Below are positions 22,407 through 34,843 of a DNA stretch of 64,000 nt, piece after piece. Each line of letters starts with the position of its first letter. The stretch's first letter is position 1. Under the pieces are notes generated by a model that saw only the letters and a list, made by a program, of their open reading frames with translations, did not search any database and was not told the DNA's origin. This DNA comes from Cryptomeria japonica. Its lineage: Eukaryota > Streptophyta > Pinopsida > Cupressales > Cupressaceae. The position numbers were made by a program, and so were the translations under genes. The stretch lies in the NCBI RefSeq assembly GCF_030272615.1, contig NC_081414.1:764999413-765063412 (forward strand), read 5' to 3'.

Positions 22407-25400
22407 ATGGTTGAAACCCGCCTTCAAAGATCTAGGAGAAAAGCTAAAGAAGCTCAAGAGTCCACAAACATGAGTTCTTATGAGTATGACAATGATTTAT
22501 TTTTCAATCTTGAGCACACTACATTGCCTGACATGGATATTTATAGACACATTCCAAATGTGGAAAACGCAGACACTACAAACAAAAATGCTACACACAA
22601 TGACAATGTGGACAACTTTTCAATACAATCAGCAAATATAGAAGAATCCATAATGAATCCTCATTTCAATAGATTGGTTGAAGAGATAATGAAGAGGGAT
22701 AGACAATACTTCTTACACATGATGGCACAAAGTGGAGCAAAAATACCTCATGACTTTGACATGTCTCAACTTATGGAAAATAGGCCTTTGCAACAAACTC
22801 ACTCCAACATGGATCAAAGGAGACCTAATAGTGGAGGAAATAGAGGACCACATATGGTACCTGAATCACCATCAGCTTTGCTTCAAAAACCAGAAATCCC
22901 ACATACACACGGTCAAACATATGATACTTACCTTCGAAGACCATTATGGAAGTCTTATGCAGATAGATATGCTCAAGGTATGGATCAATCAAAACAAGTA
23001 GATACTCAAAGGCATCCCCAGAATTTTGACACAAGGAGACCTCATGTCAAAATTGGGGGCAACACAATGGAAAATGAAATGCCTATAGAATATGGTATAC
23101 ACGCACAGAATAGATATGGGGTTCCTCAACATGAAGCTATACCAAGTGCTCCCTATATGCAGCATCAATATAGACCTCCTCCATATGAACATGTCTATGA
23201 TCAATATCATCCATACATGCAACAAGCTCCTCCTCAAATTGGTGTCTCAAACATGGGGTATGCTACAAGAAATCGATCGCCACCTAAGAATAATTTGGAG
23301 CAACAAATCAGAGATCTACAAAAGAAAATGGAGGACATGAGTACACCAAAACCAACATACACAATGAGAGACATATGTCCTTATCCATTTGATAAGAGCA
23401 TTCCAATGCCTCCATTTCCTGCACACTTTGTGACGCCAAAATTTGACAAGTATAGAGGAAAAGGAGACCCCAAGGCACACATACGACAATTTTTCACAGC
23501 TTGCATTGAGGTAGCGGCAGAAGAAACATATTTGATGAGGTTGTTCCCACAAAGCTTAGGCGATCAAGCTATGGAATGGTTCTCTCAATTACCACCTGGT
23601 ATTAAGTCATGGGGTGACTTAGCAGAGGCATTTATTCAGCATTTCTCTTACAATATAGAAACAGATATCTCAGTCACTACTTTGTGCAATACTAAGCAAA
23701 AGGAGGGAGAATCTTTTGCGTCATTTTTACAAAGATGGAGAAATCTAGCTAGCAGATGCTCTTGCGAAATTCCACAGAAACAAATGGTAGAAATGTTCAC
23801 TCAAAACATTAACAAGGACATTGGGTATGATCTAAGGAAAGCTTGTTTGGCCACCTTCAAGGATGTTATTGAAAAGGGCTTAGCAACAGAAAATGTTCTA
23901 ATTGAACAAGGAGTCATTAAGATATTCAAGGAAAACAAAGATAACTTTAAAGGGAAAGACAAGCCAAGATTTTGGAATAAAAACAAGAACACAGTCAATG
24001 ATGGTGTTGTTGATGCCAATACAGTGAGACCCAAATTCATCTTTTCGGGATCAAGTTCTACAAACAATCAAGTGAACACTCAAACAACTTCTAGACCACG
24101 AAGGAAGTACACTCCATTGGGAGAACCACTTGAATCAGTATTCAAAAAGCTTGTGGCAAACAAAGTGATCACAGTTCCAGATTTTCCTCCATATGAACCA
24201 AAGGTCAAACCAAATTGGTGGAATGATGATGAGTATTGTGAATTTCATAAGAGTAAGGGTCACAAGACAGGTAATTGCCATCGATTGAAAAACATTGTGC
24301 AAGATCTCATTGATAGAGGTGACATTGAGATTGAGGGACACTCATCCAATCAAGAACATGAGATGTTTAAGGAACCATTCCCAAAGCATGACAAAGGAAA
24401 AGCCAAAGTCACAGATGATCAGGCCAACTATACTAGAGCACCTTACAACTATGATTCAACTATTAATCACATCTCGATGGACAATCATATCTCTACTATT
24501 ACTATCAAGAACAAAAACCCTGAGAATCCTTCTCAGAGACCTAAGATTGTCCTAAGAGGTGTTGGATCTTCTTCCGAACATACCTCTGAATGTCATGTTA
24601 CAACCCGTCGAGGTAAAATTACTTTGCCAGGTGGTTCCACTAAAAATGCCGCTTCTTCATCAACCAAACCTGAGTATGACCTTGTAGAACAGCTAAGGAA
24701 GACACCCGTGCTCATCTCCATTCGTGAGCTCTTACGTATATCCCCTGCTCATAAAGCTATCCTTGACAAAATCTTGAGAGATACTGCTGTTCCTACTGAT
24801 CTGAACGTGGACCAGTTTCAAGCCATGGTGGGATACCTTTCCATACCACACTCCCTTACCTTCACAGAAGCCGATGATGCCTCTGTAAGTCAGCCACATA
24901 ATGCACCTTTACACATTGAAGCCTTCATACACAAACATCGAATAAAGAGAGTCCTGATAGATGGAGGAGATGGTCTAAACATTTGTACCTTGAGCACCAT
25001 TAAACAATTGGGATATTCTGATAAAGCTGTGAATTCAAAAAATCAAATCACCATCAAGGCATATGATGATGAAGAGCGCTCATCCAAGGGCACAGTCACC
25101 TTACCTCTAAGAATTGGGCCAGTCACAAAGGATGTGGTTTGTCAAGTCCTAGATCTGGATCTCACATACAACATATTGCTAGGACGTCCTTGGATTCATG
25201 AAATGAGGGCAGTCCCATCAACATATCATCAATGCATTAAGTTTCCTCATAATGGAGTTGAGGTAACAGTTAACGGTGATCCTAATCCATTCATATATTG
25301 CAATAACTTGAGATCACATATGGAGACCATTATTCCCAGTAATCGTGAAGCTGTTCCTTCTTCGGCATACATTGACCCTGAGTCATTGAAATCTTCGACA

Positions 25401-28400
25401 TCAAAACAAGGTGAACTTAAAGGCAAATTTCAAGACAAAGGCATGGGAGAATACACTTTAAATCAGACCATGTATTTGCGACAAGTCATGAGCTCTCCAA
25501 AAGAATATGGAAGGCCACATCCTAACAAGCAAATATCCATCATGATACTCAAATGGGATCCTACTACCTTTCAAAAATGGGGCGAACTAGGAGAGGAAGA
25601 TTTATACAAAATGCTCTATAAAGACATTGAAGATGACACACAAGATCAGATCAATATACCCTATGAGAAATATGGCAAAGGCTTCAAGATTCTACAGAAA
25701 TTCGGGTATGATGGAAAAAGCCCTCTTGGGTTACGCAAAGAAGGCGTCATAGAACCCTTACAACCTGAATTGACTATAAAAAGAGAACGCTCAAAGGGAC
25801 TTGGTTTTCTGACTTTTAAGAGACACAATAAAAGGACAGAAGAGGCATCACAAATCAAAGTTGCTAAAGTTCAACAAGAAGATTACTATTCCACAGATTC
25901 CATCGAATGGGAATGGGGTTTAGACAAATCTTCCAGTGACTATGAGCTCACCGAGACATTCAGAGAGCCAGATGAACCCACAGAAGGGGAGGAATTTTAC
26001 AAAAAGTTCAAAGTTGGTCAAGAACCAACTCATAAGGATTTCCCACAGTCTTCGTTTCAAGGTCTTAGATCGAAATCACATAGGATGAGGACACCTGTCC
26101 CGGAAGGCGCTACTAGTGATGACAATTTGGATTCGTTGGCGATCAAAACTGATGAGGAGAGTGCCATCGATGACCTCGACAATTGCCTCGATATACCCGA
26201 ATATAACCACATCTTCACTCTTAGCCCCGCAAATTCTGAAAACATTAAAGACCTTCCCCTTGTTCATCCCCAACTCATTGACTGGGATTATGAAGGATCA
26301 GCACAATTTGATACATTTCAAAATGACGAAGCCATTATTGACTATCTTGGCATACGAGATGATCTTCCCCTTGGAGATCATAAAGCAAGATACACCATAG
26401 AACTCAACAATGTGGCATATTTTGGTGAGGGTGTCGGACCTTCCAGTCGCAAAAATGTGAAAATAAGAACAAAACAAGGGTCTTATGGCGAAAACCACAC
26501 TGTGGCGCTATCTGACTCCAAAAAAGTAAAAAGAAAGGACGTATCTGAGGGCGAAAACCTCTCTAAGGCACCCGAAGATGGAAGGCTCGACATTCTCCCA
26601 GCATCATATGAGGAAAAATCATCCATGTTGGTAGAGGAGACTATAAAGACAAACATTGGTACAGAAGAAGCTCCACGCAACATATTCCTGGCGCAATCAT
26701 TGACAGAATCCGAAAGATCAAAATTCATAAGCTTCTTCAAAGAACGACAAATCAACTTTGCATGGTCATACACTGATATGCCTGGACTAGATCCGGATTT
26801 GGTAATGCATCATTTGACAGTCAAACCGGGGGCAAAGCCAGTAAGACAGAAATTAAGGAAAATGCACCCACAAGTGGCATTACTAGTCAAAGCAGAGCTG
26901 GAAAAATTATTGGATGTTGGATTCATACGCCCAATTGATTATCCTGAATGGATCTCCAATTTAGTACCTGTCAGTAAACCAGATCACAGCATCCGAATAT
27001 GTACAGATTTCAGAGACATCAACAAAGCTTGTCCAAAAGATGACTTCCCATTACCAAACATCGACCTGATCGTTGATCTTACAGCAGGTCATGAAATGTT
27101 ATCTTTAATGGACGGATTCTCCGGTTATAATCAAATCAGGATTGCACCTGAAGATCAACATAAAACAGCATTCACTTGTCCGTGGGAAACTTTCTGTTGG
27201 AATGTCATGCCCTTTGGGCTAAAAAATGCAGGTGCTACGTATCAAAGAGCAATGACCACTATCTTTCATGATCTCATGCACATTACTATGGAAGATTATG
27301 TTGACGATCTCTTGGGTAAATCAATAGATAGAGATACACATTTGGACATACTTTCAGTCGTCTTTGATCGGTTGGAAAAATACAAGGTAAGATTAAACCC
27401 CAAGAAATGCGTCTTTGGAGTAACCTCCGGGAAGCTCCTAGGATTCATTGTGTCTAAAAGAGGAATCGAAGCCGATCCAGCAAAAGTCAAGGCTATCTTA
27501 GACATGTAGCCACCAAGGAATATCAGTCAACTTTGATCTTTACAAGGGAGACTCTAGTCCATACGAAGATTCATAGCACAACTTGCAGATAAGTGTAATC
27601 CTTTTCAACACCTGCTACATAAAAATATCAAGTTCAAATGGGATGATAACTGTCAACAAGCTTTTCAGACGCTCAAAGATTATCTTTTGAATATGCCAGT
27701 TTTGATGCCACCAGTTCCAGATCAGCCTTTGCTACTATACATATCAGCTACTCCAACAACACTGGGGGCACTCCTAGCACAACAAATAGCTGACGGCAAG
27801 GAAAAAGCAGTATACTATATCAGTCGCACATTGGTGGGATATGAGCTAAACTACACACCAATCGAGCGTGCATGTCTCACTGTGGTCTTTGCTTCACAAA
27901 AATTACGACATTATATGCTCACTCACAAAACTAAGTTGATTGCAAGAATTGATCCACTAAAGTATCTTCTCAACAAAGCTACACTTACTGGTCGACTGGC
28001 CAAGTGGGTAATGATCCTGAGTGAATTCGACATCGAGTACGTGGACAGAAAAACAATAAAAGGACAAGCAATTGCAGATCAATTAGCAGATGCTCCCATG
28101 ATAGATGATGTTCCTCTACAGTCAGAATTTCCAGATGAAGCCATTTTAACAATATCACATGCAAAGCCATGGCAACTATACTTTGACGGCTCATACACAG
28201 CATGGGGCAGGAGCTGGTATTCTCTTTATAACTCCTCAAGGCGATTCTATACCAAAATCATACCGCTTATCATTTCCTTGCACTAACAATATAGCGGAAT
28301 ATGAGGCATTAACAACTGGATTACGAATTGCAGTTCAGTGGAAGATCCAAGAACTTCGTGTTTTTGGGGATTCTCAACTTGTCATCCGTCAAACAAAAGA

Positions 28401-29898
28401 TGAAAAATTAATGCCTTACAAACAACTGGTAGATGATTTGAAGCAGCACTTCATAAAGATAGATTTTGAGCAGATACCAAGAGAGCAGAATCGTGCTGCA
28501 GATGCCATGGCTACAATTGCTTCACTAATTGATCTACCGCAGAATGAGACCTGCTATGAATTCCTGGTAGACAACCTGTTGGTTCCTTCATATGAGATCA
28601 CTCCTACTGAAATGATATGCGTTGTTGGTCCTGAATCCCAGTTATATGGTTCCACATTCACATACCTTCGCGACAATATCTTACCTCCTGATCTATCGAA
28701 CAACCAACGCCGCACTTTCATTCGCCAATCTTCTCGATACGTTATTCTAGCTGATATCCTATACCGACGAGGTCTAGATGGAACTCTCCTTAGATGTTTA
28801 GAAAGTGACGAAGCTCAGATTGCGTTACGTGAAGTGCATGAAGGGATATGTGGTCCGCATACTAGTGGTCCTACCTTGGCCAAGAAACTCATCAGGACTG
28901 GATACTATTGGCCTACTATGGAAAAAGACTCATATCAGTTTGTCAAGAAATGTAAGCAGTGTCAAATTCATGGAGACCTAATACATGCACCAGCACAAGA
29001 ATTACAACCACTTGCGTCTCCTTGGCCCTTTTGTCAGTGGGGACTCGATCTCATAGGCAAGATTCACCCTCCTTCTTCTAATGGTCATAAATTCATTATC
29101 ACAGCTACAGAGTATTTCACAAAGTGGATTGAAGCCGTGCCTCTCACACAAGTCATTGGGAAACAAATTGCTACCTTCATCCTGAACTACATCATTTGTC
29201 GATATGGTATTCCCACTTCCATTATCACTGATAACGGGCGTCCCTTCAAAAATCAGGATGTTCGTGAACTCTGTGAGCGCTTCCATATCTCTCATCGTTT
29301 CTCCACACCATATTACCCCCAAGGTAATGGCCAAGCTGAGGTGTCTAATAAAACAATTCTTAAAATCCTCAAAAAGACAGTCGACGACGCTGGCCGTAAC
29401 TGGCATATCCAACTCAATCCTGCACTTTGGGCCTACCGCACAAGTGTCCGCACACCTACAGGAGCTACACCCTACTCACTTGTTTACGGCGCTGAAGCCA
29501 TCTTGCCTATTGAGGTCGAGTTACCTTCTTTACGGGTCTCTTTGCAAAACATCATCAACGATGAAGATTACATGGTCTCTCGCTTACAAGAACTAGAACT
29601 GCTAGATGAACGAAGACACACTGCTTTTAATCATCTCAAGGGTTATCAACAATGAATGAGTCGCAGCTACAATCACAAAGTCAAGCCTCGCACATTTGAG
29701 GTAGGTGACTTAGTCCTCAGAGAAAACCCTAAGAATCAGCAACACAGAGAGAAGAAGGGCAAGTTCGAACCAAATTGGCTTGGTCCTTACATCGTTACAG
29801 CAGCCTATGGATCCGGTGCATATCAGCTCTCAACTACAGAAGGTGAACCTTTGGAGGATCCTATCAATAGCATGCACCTTTGCAGGTTTTACACATAG
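22407..29898 (+). pseudogene. gag-pol: Element C gag-pol polyprotein, disrupted
   Basis: Opens for 1,700 codons before its first stop (27507). Gag N-terminus MVETRLQRSRRK; gag core near residues 350-460 (LMRLFPQSLGDQAMEWF); CX2HX4HX4C knuckle CEFHKSKGHKTGNC (about 24235); protease LIDGGDGLN (about 24950); ILLGRPWIHEM (about 25180); G-patch-like GKGFKILQKFGYDGKS (about 25670); reverse transcriptase with YVDDLL (about 27298). Stops at 27507, 27534 and 27555, a one-base loss near 28195 and a stop at 29653 break the rest: RNase H, second RNase H (PWQLYFDGSY, GDSQLVI), integrase zinc finger (about 28838-28975), D,D,E core (GLDLIG, ITDNGRPF, GQAEVS) and C-terminus. All damage lies after reverse transcriptase. 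Family roles: capsid, proteolysis, reverse transcription, integration. Confidence 0.95.
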
Positions 29899-29990
29899 CT
29901 CTTCGGAATATCCTAATTCAAAAATACAAAAAAAATCAAAAAAATAAAAAATAAAAATAAAAAAATTATAAAACAAAAAAATCGTTACTT

Positions 29991-30135
29991 GGTGAAAACC
30001 TGGCAAACAGGCGCCTTGTGAAACAAAAAAACTGAAAAATAAAAAAAGTAAAGAGAAATAATTTCGTCCAATGGTGAAAACCACTTCGGTGGCGCCCTGG
30101 GCAAGTACCATGGTGAAAACTGGGTCACCAGCACC
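29991..30135 (+). other. Three tandem GGTGAAAAC hairpin modules, element C
   Basis: Units at 29991-30015, 30073-30096 and 30112-30135. Each begins GGTGAAAAC, has an inner 4-bp stem that differs between units (CCTG/CAGG; CCAC-TTCG-GTGG; CTGG/CCAG), and closes with GCGCC or GCACC, able to pair with GGTG. Related units follow pol in A (46569-46634) and B (19411-19423 plus 35619-35630). Confidence 0.7.
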
Positions 30136-31633
30136 ATGCGTAGAGACTTTGCTCCTCTCTCCTTCAGGATTCTCTTTCATCCTTCACTTTGCACACACTC
30201 ACAACCTATTCGTTCACAATAAACTTACCCATTCCCATCATGGCTTGTTATTGATCTACCTAAGGTTGGTTAGCCATTCATAATAAACCTCCCCTTTCAC
30301 TCCCTTGCCATCTATAATAAAATCAGATCCTATCTGTGACTAAGGCAAATCCTACGTCTAGTAATGGGTGTGGAACTAACAACATCACATGTTTCGAGGG
30401 GTACAGTTTCTTTCAGCTTCCTTCAAGTCTATTCGCGCACAATCCGCAATAAAGCAACATTTGCATCGCAGATCCACAATAAAGTTTCATCTTCTCCGCA
30501 ATAAAGTATCAGTTTCATGGATTTAGTCAGTTTCAGATGAGACACAACGACAACAATGGACTTCAACAAATCAAATCTTTCAACAGACTCAGACAACATA
30601 TGGTTCAGTGCTATCTATCCTTTCTGTGAAGGTAAACATTGTGACCACAATCAAACATGACTTATACAAGTGACAAGAGACACTAAACTTGAGGACTACA
30701 GTGGATGTTGGTGTCGAGTCTTGGTTTTTTTTTGATTTTATCTTTTTGGTGACATGTCTTTTAGCTTTTCCAGGATGTCTCTGACTAGAGATTCTATCTC
30801 CAGGATGTCTTTGACTAGAAAGGCGAGGATGGGGTATCGTCACCTATTTGTATTTGCTGTCTGTGGATTGTCTCTTAGTAATGCTATGACTTGTCCAAGG
30901 ATATGAGGACACTGTGAGTCTAGTATGAACTGGGGCATTCCTTGTTTGTGACTGTCTTATCTCCATGCAAACAGGTACAATGACTTTCTGGGTCGAACAT
31001 ATGCCTCGATTGTCATAACCTATTTTGCCATAATAAGCTCAATGATGATAACGCACAAGAAGCTCTTTCACTTTCATATTTTCTGTCTTCCATCCCCCTT
31101 TCTTGATTGACTTCCATCGTCCTTCTCGAGTCCGCGTAGCCCGCTATCACATGACTGAGTATAATGACACACCAAAAACATTTGCATTTCATATAGTTTA
31201 CACCTTCATTAGCACATATAAGCATTTCATACATGCATATAGATATCACAATTGCATCACATCCTGCATCCAACACATATTAGCACATTTTACATTTTCA
31301 TTATGTAAATAATCATTTGTATTATCATATTCATCTGCATTACATACATTCACATTTGCATCATGCATCGCATATAAAACATAAAAGAACAAAAACATTG
31401 CATTGCATCATATACATATTTGCATCTATATCATAAAACATGTATCACATAAGAACATCTCATCACATAAGGTACACATGCATATAGCTGCCGCAAAAAT
31501 GAATCATCTCTTATATATAATCAAATGTGTCATGATACAATGATGTCAAAAGAATCATATGGCTACAAAATCACCCACAGGTGTCTACAATACAAAAATG
31601 GTACATATACTGATACAAGGGAGCCCTCCATGG
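30136..31633 (+). other. Element C region between pol and antisense gene
   Basis: No supported ORF. Contains short repeats of CGCAATAAAG/CACAATAAAG (about 30190-30510), a direct repeat of TCCAGGATGTCT (about 30770 and 30800), and a CAT/ATG-rich low-complexity tract (about 31180-31510) beyond the stop of the antisense gene. Convergent sense and antisense transcripts would meet here. Confidence 0.5.
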
Positions 31634-33589
31634 CTATGATGAACTCCCTCCCTCGAAGCCGCCTAGCCTCGACGGACGTTGAGCTATCGAAGGACCCGCT
31701 CCAGGATCACCCTGCCTATCTGGTGGTGGTGGAGGACCCATGACCCCACCACTAGACGCCTGCCTCCTCTGACTCCCTCCCGTAGCCGTCGCTGTCCGCG
31801 ATGGTCTATGGAAGCTCCTTGCCCGCTGATCTGCTGGCACGACACCATAGTACAGGTCCCTCCAATAGCCTATCTCCTCTCCGGCTCGTAGCACATATGC
31901 GTAGCCTGCCCCTGCGTCCTCTGCCGCCTGCCTCCCTGCCCTCAGAGCTGTCTCGGCCTCAGTATATCGCTGGATGGCCTGGTCCCTCTCACGCTCTATA
32001 TCTCAGAGCCTGATCCTGAGGCAATCCCTCTCCCTCTTCAACTCCTGGATCTCGTTTGCCTGGCCCTGGCAGATCTCTCTCAGCTCTAGCAGCTCATCCT
32101 CCTCAGGATCTCCACCCTTAGCCTCTGCCTGTGGCTCCCCCTCTGCGGGTGCCTACTCCTGTACCTCCCCCTATACCTGTCTCGGTGCCTGAATAGGTAC
32201 CTGTCTCTGACCATGCCTGGGAACCTGCACTTGTCCCTGTACCCGTCCCTGTCTCGGACCCTGTGCTGCTGGTACCTGTAGGGGCACTCCACCGCGACCC
32301 CTCACCACCACCTGGGCTGGTCCCTCCTGTCCCCCCTCTCTCCGAGGTGCCACCCTCCTCTCTCCCACTGCTCCCCTCCGCCTCCGTCAGCCTCGGCCAC
32401 CATCCCCTCCACCATCATCATCATCATCCCCTCCAACCTTTCCCTCCAGCAGCTCTCTCGGATCTGTCAACCGTGGAAATGGATGCTCTGCCCAATACGC
32501 GGAGTACTCTGCATCCATGCCTGCATCCTCAACCTTCGGCCACATATCCCAGGGTAATGGCATCATCTCAGCCAGCTGTGTAACGGCCTGATCATATGAT
32601 AACAATGGCCTGAACTGTGCCTGATCCCTGACTGTACGGGCATACATACCTGAGCCTCGTGGCATCCTCTGGATCCTGCCAAACTGCCTGCAAACCCTGT
32701 CTACCAACTGTCTCTCCAAAATATAGGGCGCCCGCCCAATCAGATATCTGCTCTTGAATGTATATGGCAGCTCCACTGCGTCATCCTCCCACTCCTCGCA
32801 CCCCAGGTACGGCCTCCAGATGACCACATCAATGTCATCTATCACACGCCTCCAGTGCTCTAGCCGGCCAATCCGAGGCTGTGATGTAATCATATCATAA
32901 AGGTGTACAAAGCTCCGTCGATGTCCTCTGCCCCTGAAATGAATAGGCCGTGTGATAGGAAGGTGCTCATATGCCCACACCTGTAACAGAGTCACTCCGC
33001 AGCCCAGCCCTACTGATCCGTGATAGACAAACTGATGCAGCTCATAGTATAGATGTGCCAGGACGCATGGCCCCCATGCATATCTGGTGTGCTCAGTCAC
33101 CAGTATCTCCAGTGCTCCTCCCCAGCCCACTGCCAACCCCCGTGTAGCCCTGTCAGGACACAAGAAACCACTGATGGCTCCTCCAATAACAGCTGGTAAT
33201 GCTAAACCTGTCGCGGTCATGGTATCCCATGCCACGTGCCCTGCTCTCATCTCCAACCCGGGATCCTGGAATACCTGTCTCAGCGCCTCTCTGTCTCCGT
33301 CACGATCATATGGGATCAGCTCTCCATCGATCGGTATATGCAGTATCCTATAGACATCCTCGAGCGTCACTGTCATCTCCCCCATCGGCAGGTGAAACGT
33401 GCATGTCTCGGAGTGCCATCTCTCCGCCAGTGCAGTCAGCAAAACCATGTTTGCCTGAAACTCAGGCACATACAACACATGTCGGAGGCCCATCTCCTCA
33501 ATAGCAGCTCTGTCCTCAAGCGACAACTCTGGTCGCAATCTCTGTGTAGACGGGAATCTCTCCCGTGACTCTAGCATAGGCAGATACTC
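31634..33589 (-). pseudogene. Element C antisense PMD gene, exon 2
   Basis: Main exon of a plant mobile domain (PMD, MAIN/MAIL1-like) protein, antisense to gag-pol. It starts after the acceptor GACTGCAG|GAG, in phase with exon 1. Core motifs: LTALAERWHSETCTFHLP, GEMTVTLEDV, IPIDGELI, WRPYLGCEEWEDDAVELPY, SRYLIGRAPYILER. After an acidic/Gly tract (GGDDDDDGGGDGG) one frame continues through four stops (32387, 32171, 32153, 32003) to a coiled-coil segment (EDELLELREICQ, about 31990-32110), YWRDLYYGVVPADQR, and an end at 31634, about 674 codons including exon 1. Cellular PMD proteins act in transposon silencing and gene expression. The role here is unknown. Confidence 0.88.
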
Positions 33590-33623
33590 CTGCAGTCAAA
33601 CAATCAATCATGTCAGTTTTCGT

Positions 33624-33901
33624 AGCATTCACTGTTTATCACAAAATGCTACTTGCTATCTAAATGCATATGGTTATCTATCCGAGTGACACTCACTGTT
33701 CATCACAAAGTGTTGCTATCTATCCTAATAGTGCTCCCTCTTCATCACAAAGTACTACGTGTGTGACACTCACTGTTCATCACAAAGTGTTACTCACATC
33801 TCGCACTCCCTGTTCATCACAAAGTGCTGCTCATACTTTGGGTACTCCCTGTTCATCACAAAGTACTCCATCTTGGTGCTCCCTGTTCATCACAAAGTGC
33901 C
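33624..33901 (-). repeat. Array of seven covarying hairpins in the antisense PMD intron, element C
   Basis: Seven units at 33624-33650, 33689-33713, 33730-33756, 33763-33793, 33803-33827, 33840-33868 and 33875-33901. The loop is nearly constant (CTGTTCATCACAA with small changes). Stems change in a compensatory way: AGCATT/AATGCT, ACACT/AGTGT, GTGACACT/AGTGTTAC, GCACT/AGTGC, GGGTACT/AGTACTC. The array lies just upstream of the exon 2 acceptor. Confidence 0.85.
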
Positions 33902-34023
33902 TTGATCTATCCTAGTCTTCCTAGAGGACCTGTTTGAGTGTATCCTCTCAACAGCTTATCCAATCGACAGCGTATGTTCATCACAGAACTGCCGATTTGA
34001 CCTAGAAGACCAAAACCATGCAT

Positions 34024-34325
34024 TTTGACACACAAACGTGCTTTAAACTCATAAACGCGCTTATAGACTGCACAAACGCGCTTCTGCAACACAGACGCGC
34101 TTTCTGAACACAAACGTGCCTATATCATGCACAAACGCGGCCAGAGAACATAGACGTCCCTACATGACATAAACGCCCCTACAGGACACAAACGCGTCTG
34201 AAATGCACAGACACGGCCGCATTGAACACAAACGCGGTCCCAGGCATAGACGCGCCTGGACCCGACACAGACGCACCTATTGGACACAGACGCGCCTGGC
34301 ACTGACACAGACGCGGTTCTATGTT
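34024..34325 (-). repeat. Element C motif array in the antisense intron
   Basis: About 15 copies of ACACAGACGCG or variants on the plus strand, i.e. CGCGTCTGTGT on the minus strand, at about 20-bp steps. Same motif as the leader arrays, inverted, so it has the same orientation relative to the PMD gene as the leader arrays have to gag. Confidence 0.88.
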
Positions 34326-34433
34326 TTTGCATTTTTTTGGTACCCTATTCCTAGCACATTTATTGCTACCTACTATGCATTAATGACAAAAATTGAAATG
34401 CATGAAAGTACGAGGAGGTTTGGTGGTACTTAC

Positions 34434-34499
34434 CGACTCTCCTGCCTCTGCTGGCCTCTGAAATCGGCGAACGCGCTCGAATCTGTGTACGAAAGCCAT
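34434..34499 (-). CDS. Element C antisense PMD gene, exon 1
   Basis: 22 codons from ATG (34497-34499) to a GTAAGT donor (34428-34433). The product contains HRFERVRRFQRPAE. FERVRR and RP are shared with exon 1 of A and B, while the surrounding non-coding DNA is not, which supports a real coding exon. It ends in phase 0 and joins exon 2 at 33589. The predicted intron is 844 bp. This exon itself is open. Confidence 0.78.
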
Positions 34500-34587
34500 C
34501 GCTGCTGACTGCTGCTGCTCTTTTCTCGCTTTGCACTGTGATCTCGTGAGGGTGTAGATGACAATGAGGATGTCTTTAGCTCGTGCT

Positions 34588-34599
34588 CTATCTTATAGC
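34588..34599 (-). promoter_or_regulatory. TATA-like box of element C antisense gene
   Basis: Minus strand reads GCTATAAGATAG, about 90-100 bp upstream of the PMD ATG, with a CTAGGGTAGG stretch next to it. Confidence 0.5.
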
Positions 34600-34695
34600 C
34601 TACCCTAGCCCTGACCTTCATTTCCCGAGTCAGTCGTCCTCATCCCGTGACTTTGTCACTTTATTCGATCAATCCATTCTAGCCTTTCTTTCTTA

Positions 34696-34744
34696 TCGAG
34701 AGATTGTCTGTAATCTTTTTAGACATTTTCATCCAATCTCTCGA
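34696..34744 (+). other. Hairpin ahead of the polypurine tract, element C
   Basis: Perfect 11-bp inverted repeat TCGAGAGATTG (34696-34706) and CAATCTCTCGA (34734-34744), immediately followed by GGGGGCAT. Element B has the same layout with a 17-bp stem. Confidence 0.65.
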
Positions 34745-34825
34745 GGGGGCATATTATTCCCATTCTGGGGCAACTCTGTATCAGTTCATCTTATCTTCTT
34801 TGAAACAACGCGACAAGCCGCATTG

Positions 34826-34843
34826 TCTCAAAGAGGGGCAAAA
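34826..34843 (+). promoter_or_regulatory. Element C polypurine tract
   Basis: TCTCAAAGAGGGGCAAAA directly before the 3-prime LTR. Confidence 0.92.

Noticed and set aside
31679-33568. Several plus-strand frames of 70-110 codons (Pro/Ser/Leu-rich)
   Set aside because: Complement of the GC-rich PMD exon of element C. The minus-strand frame has the recognisable domain.
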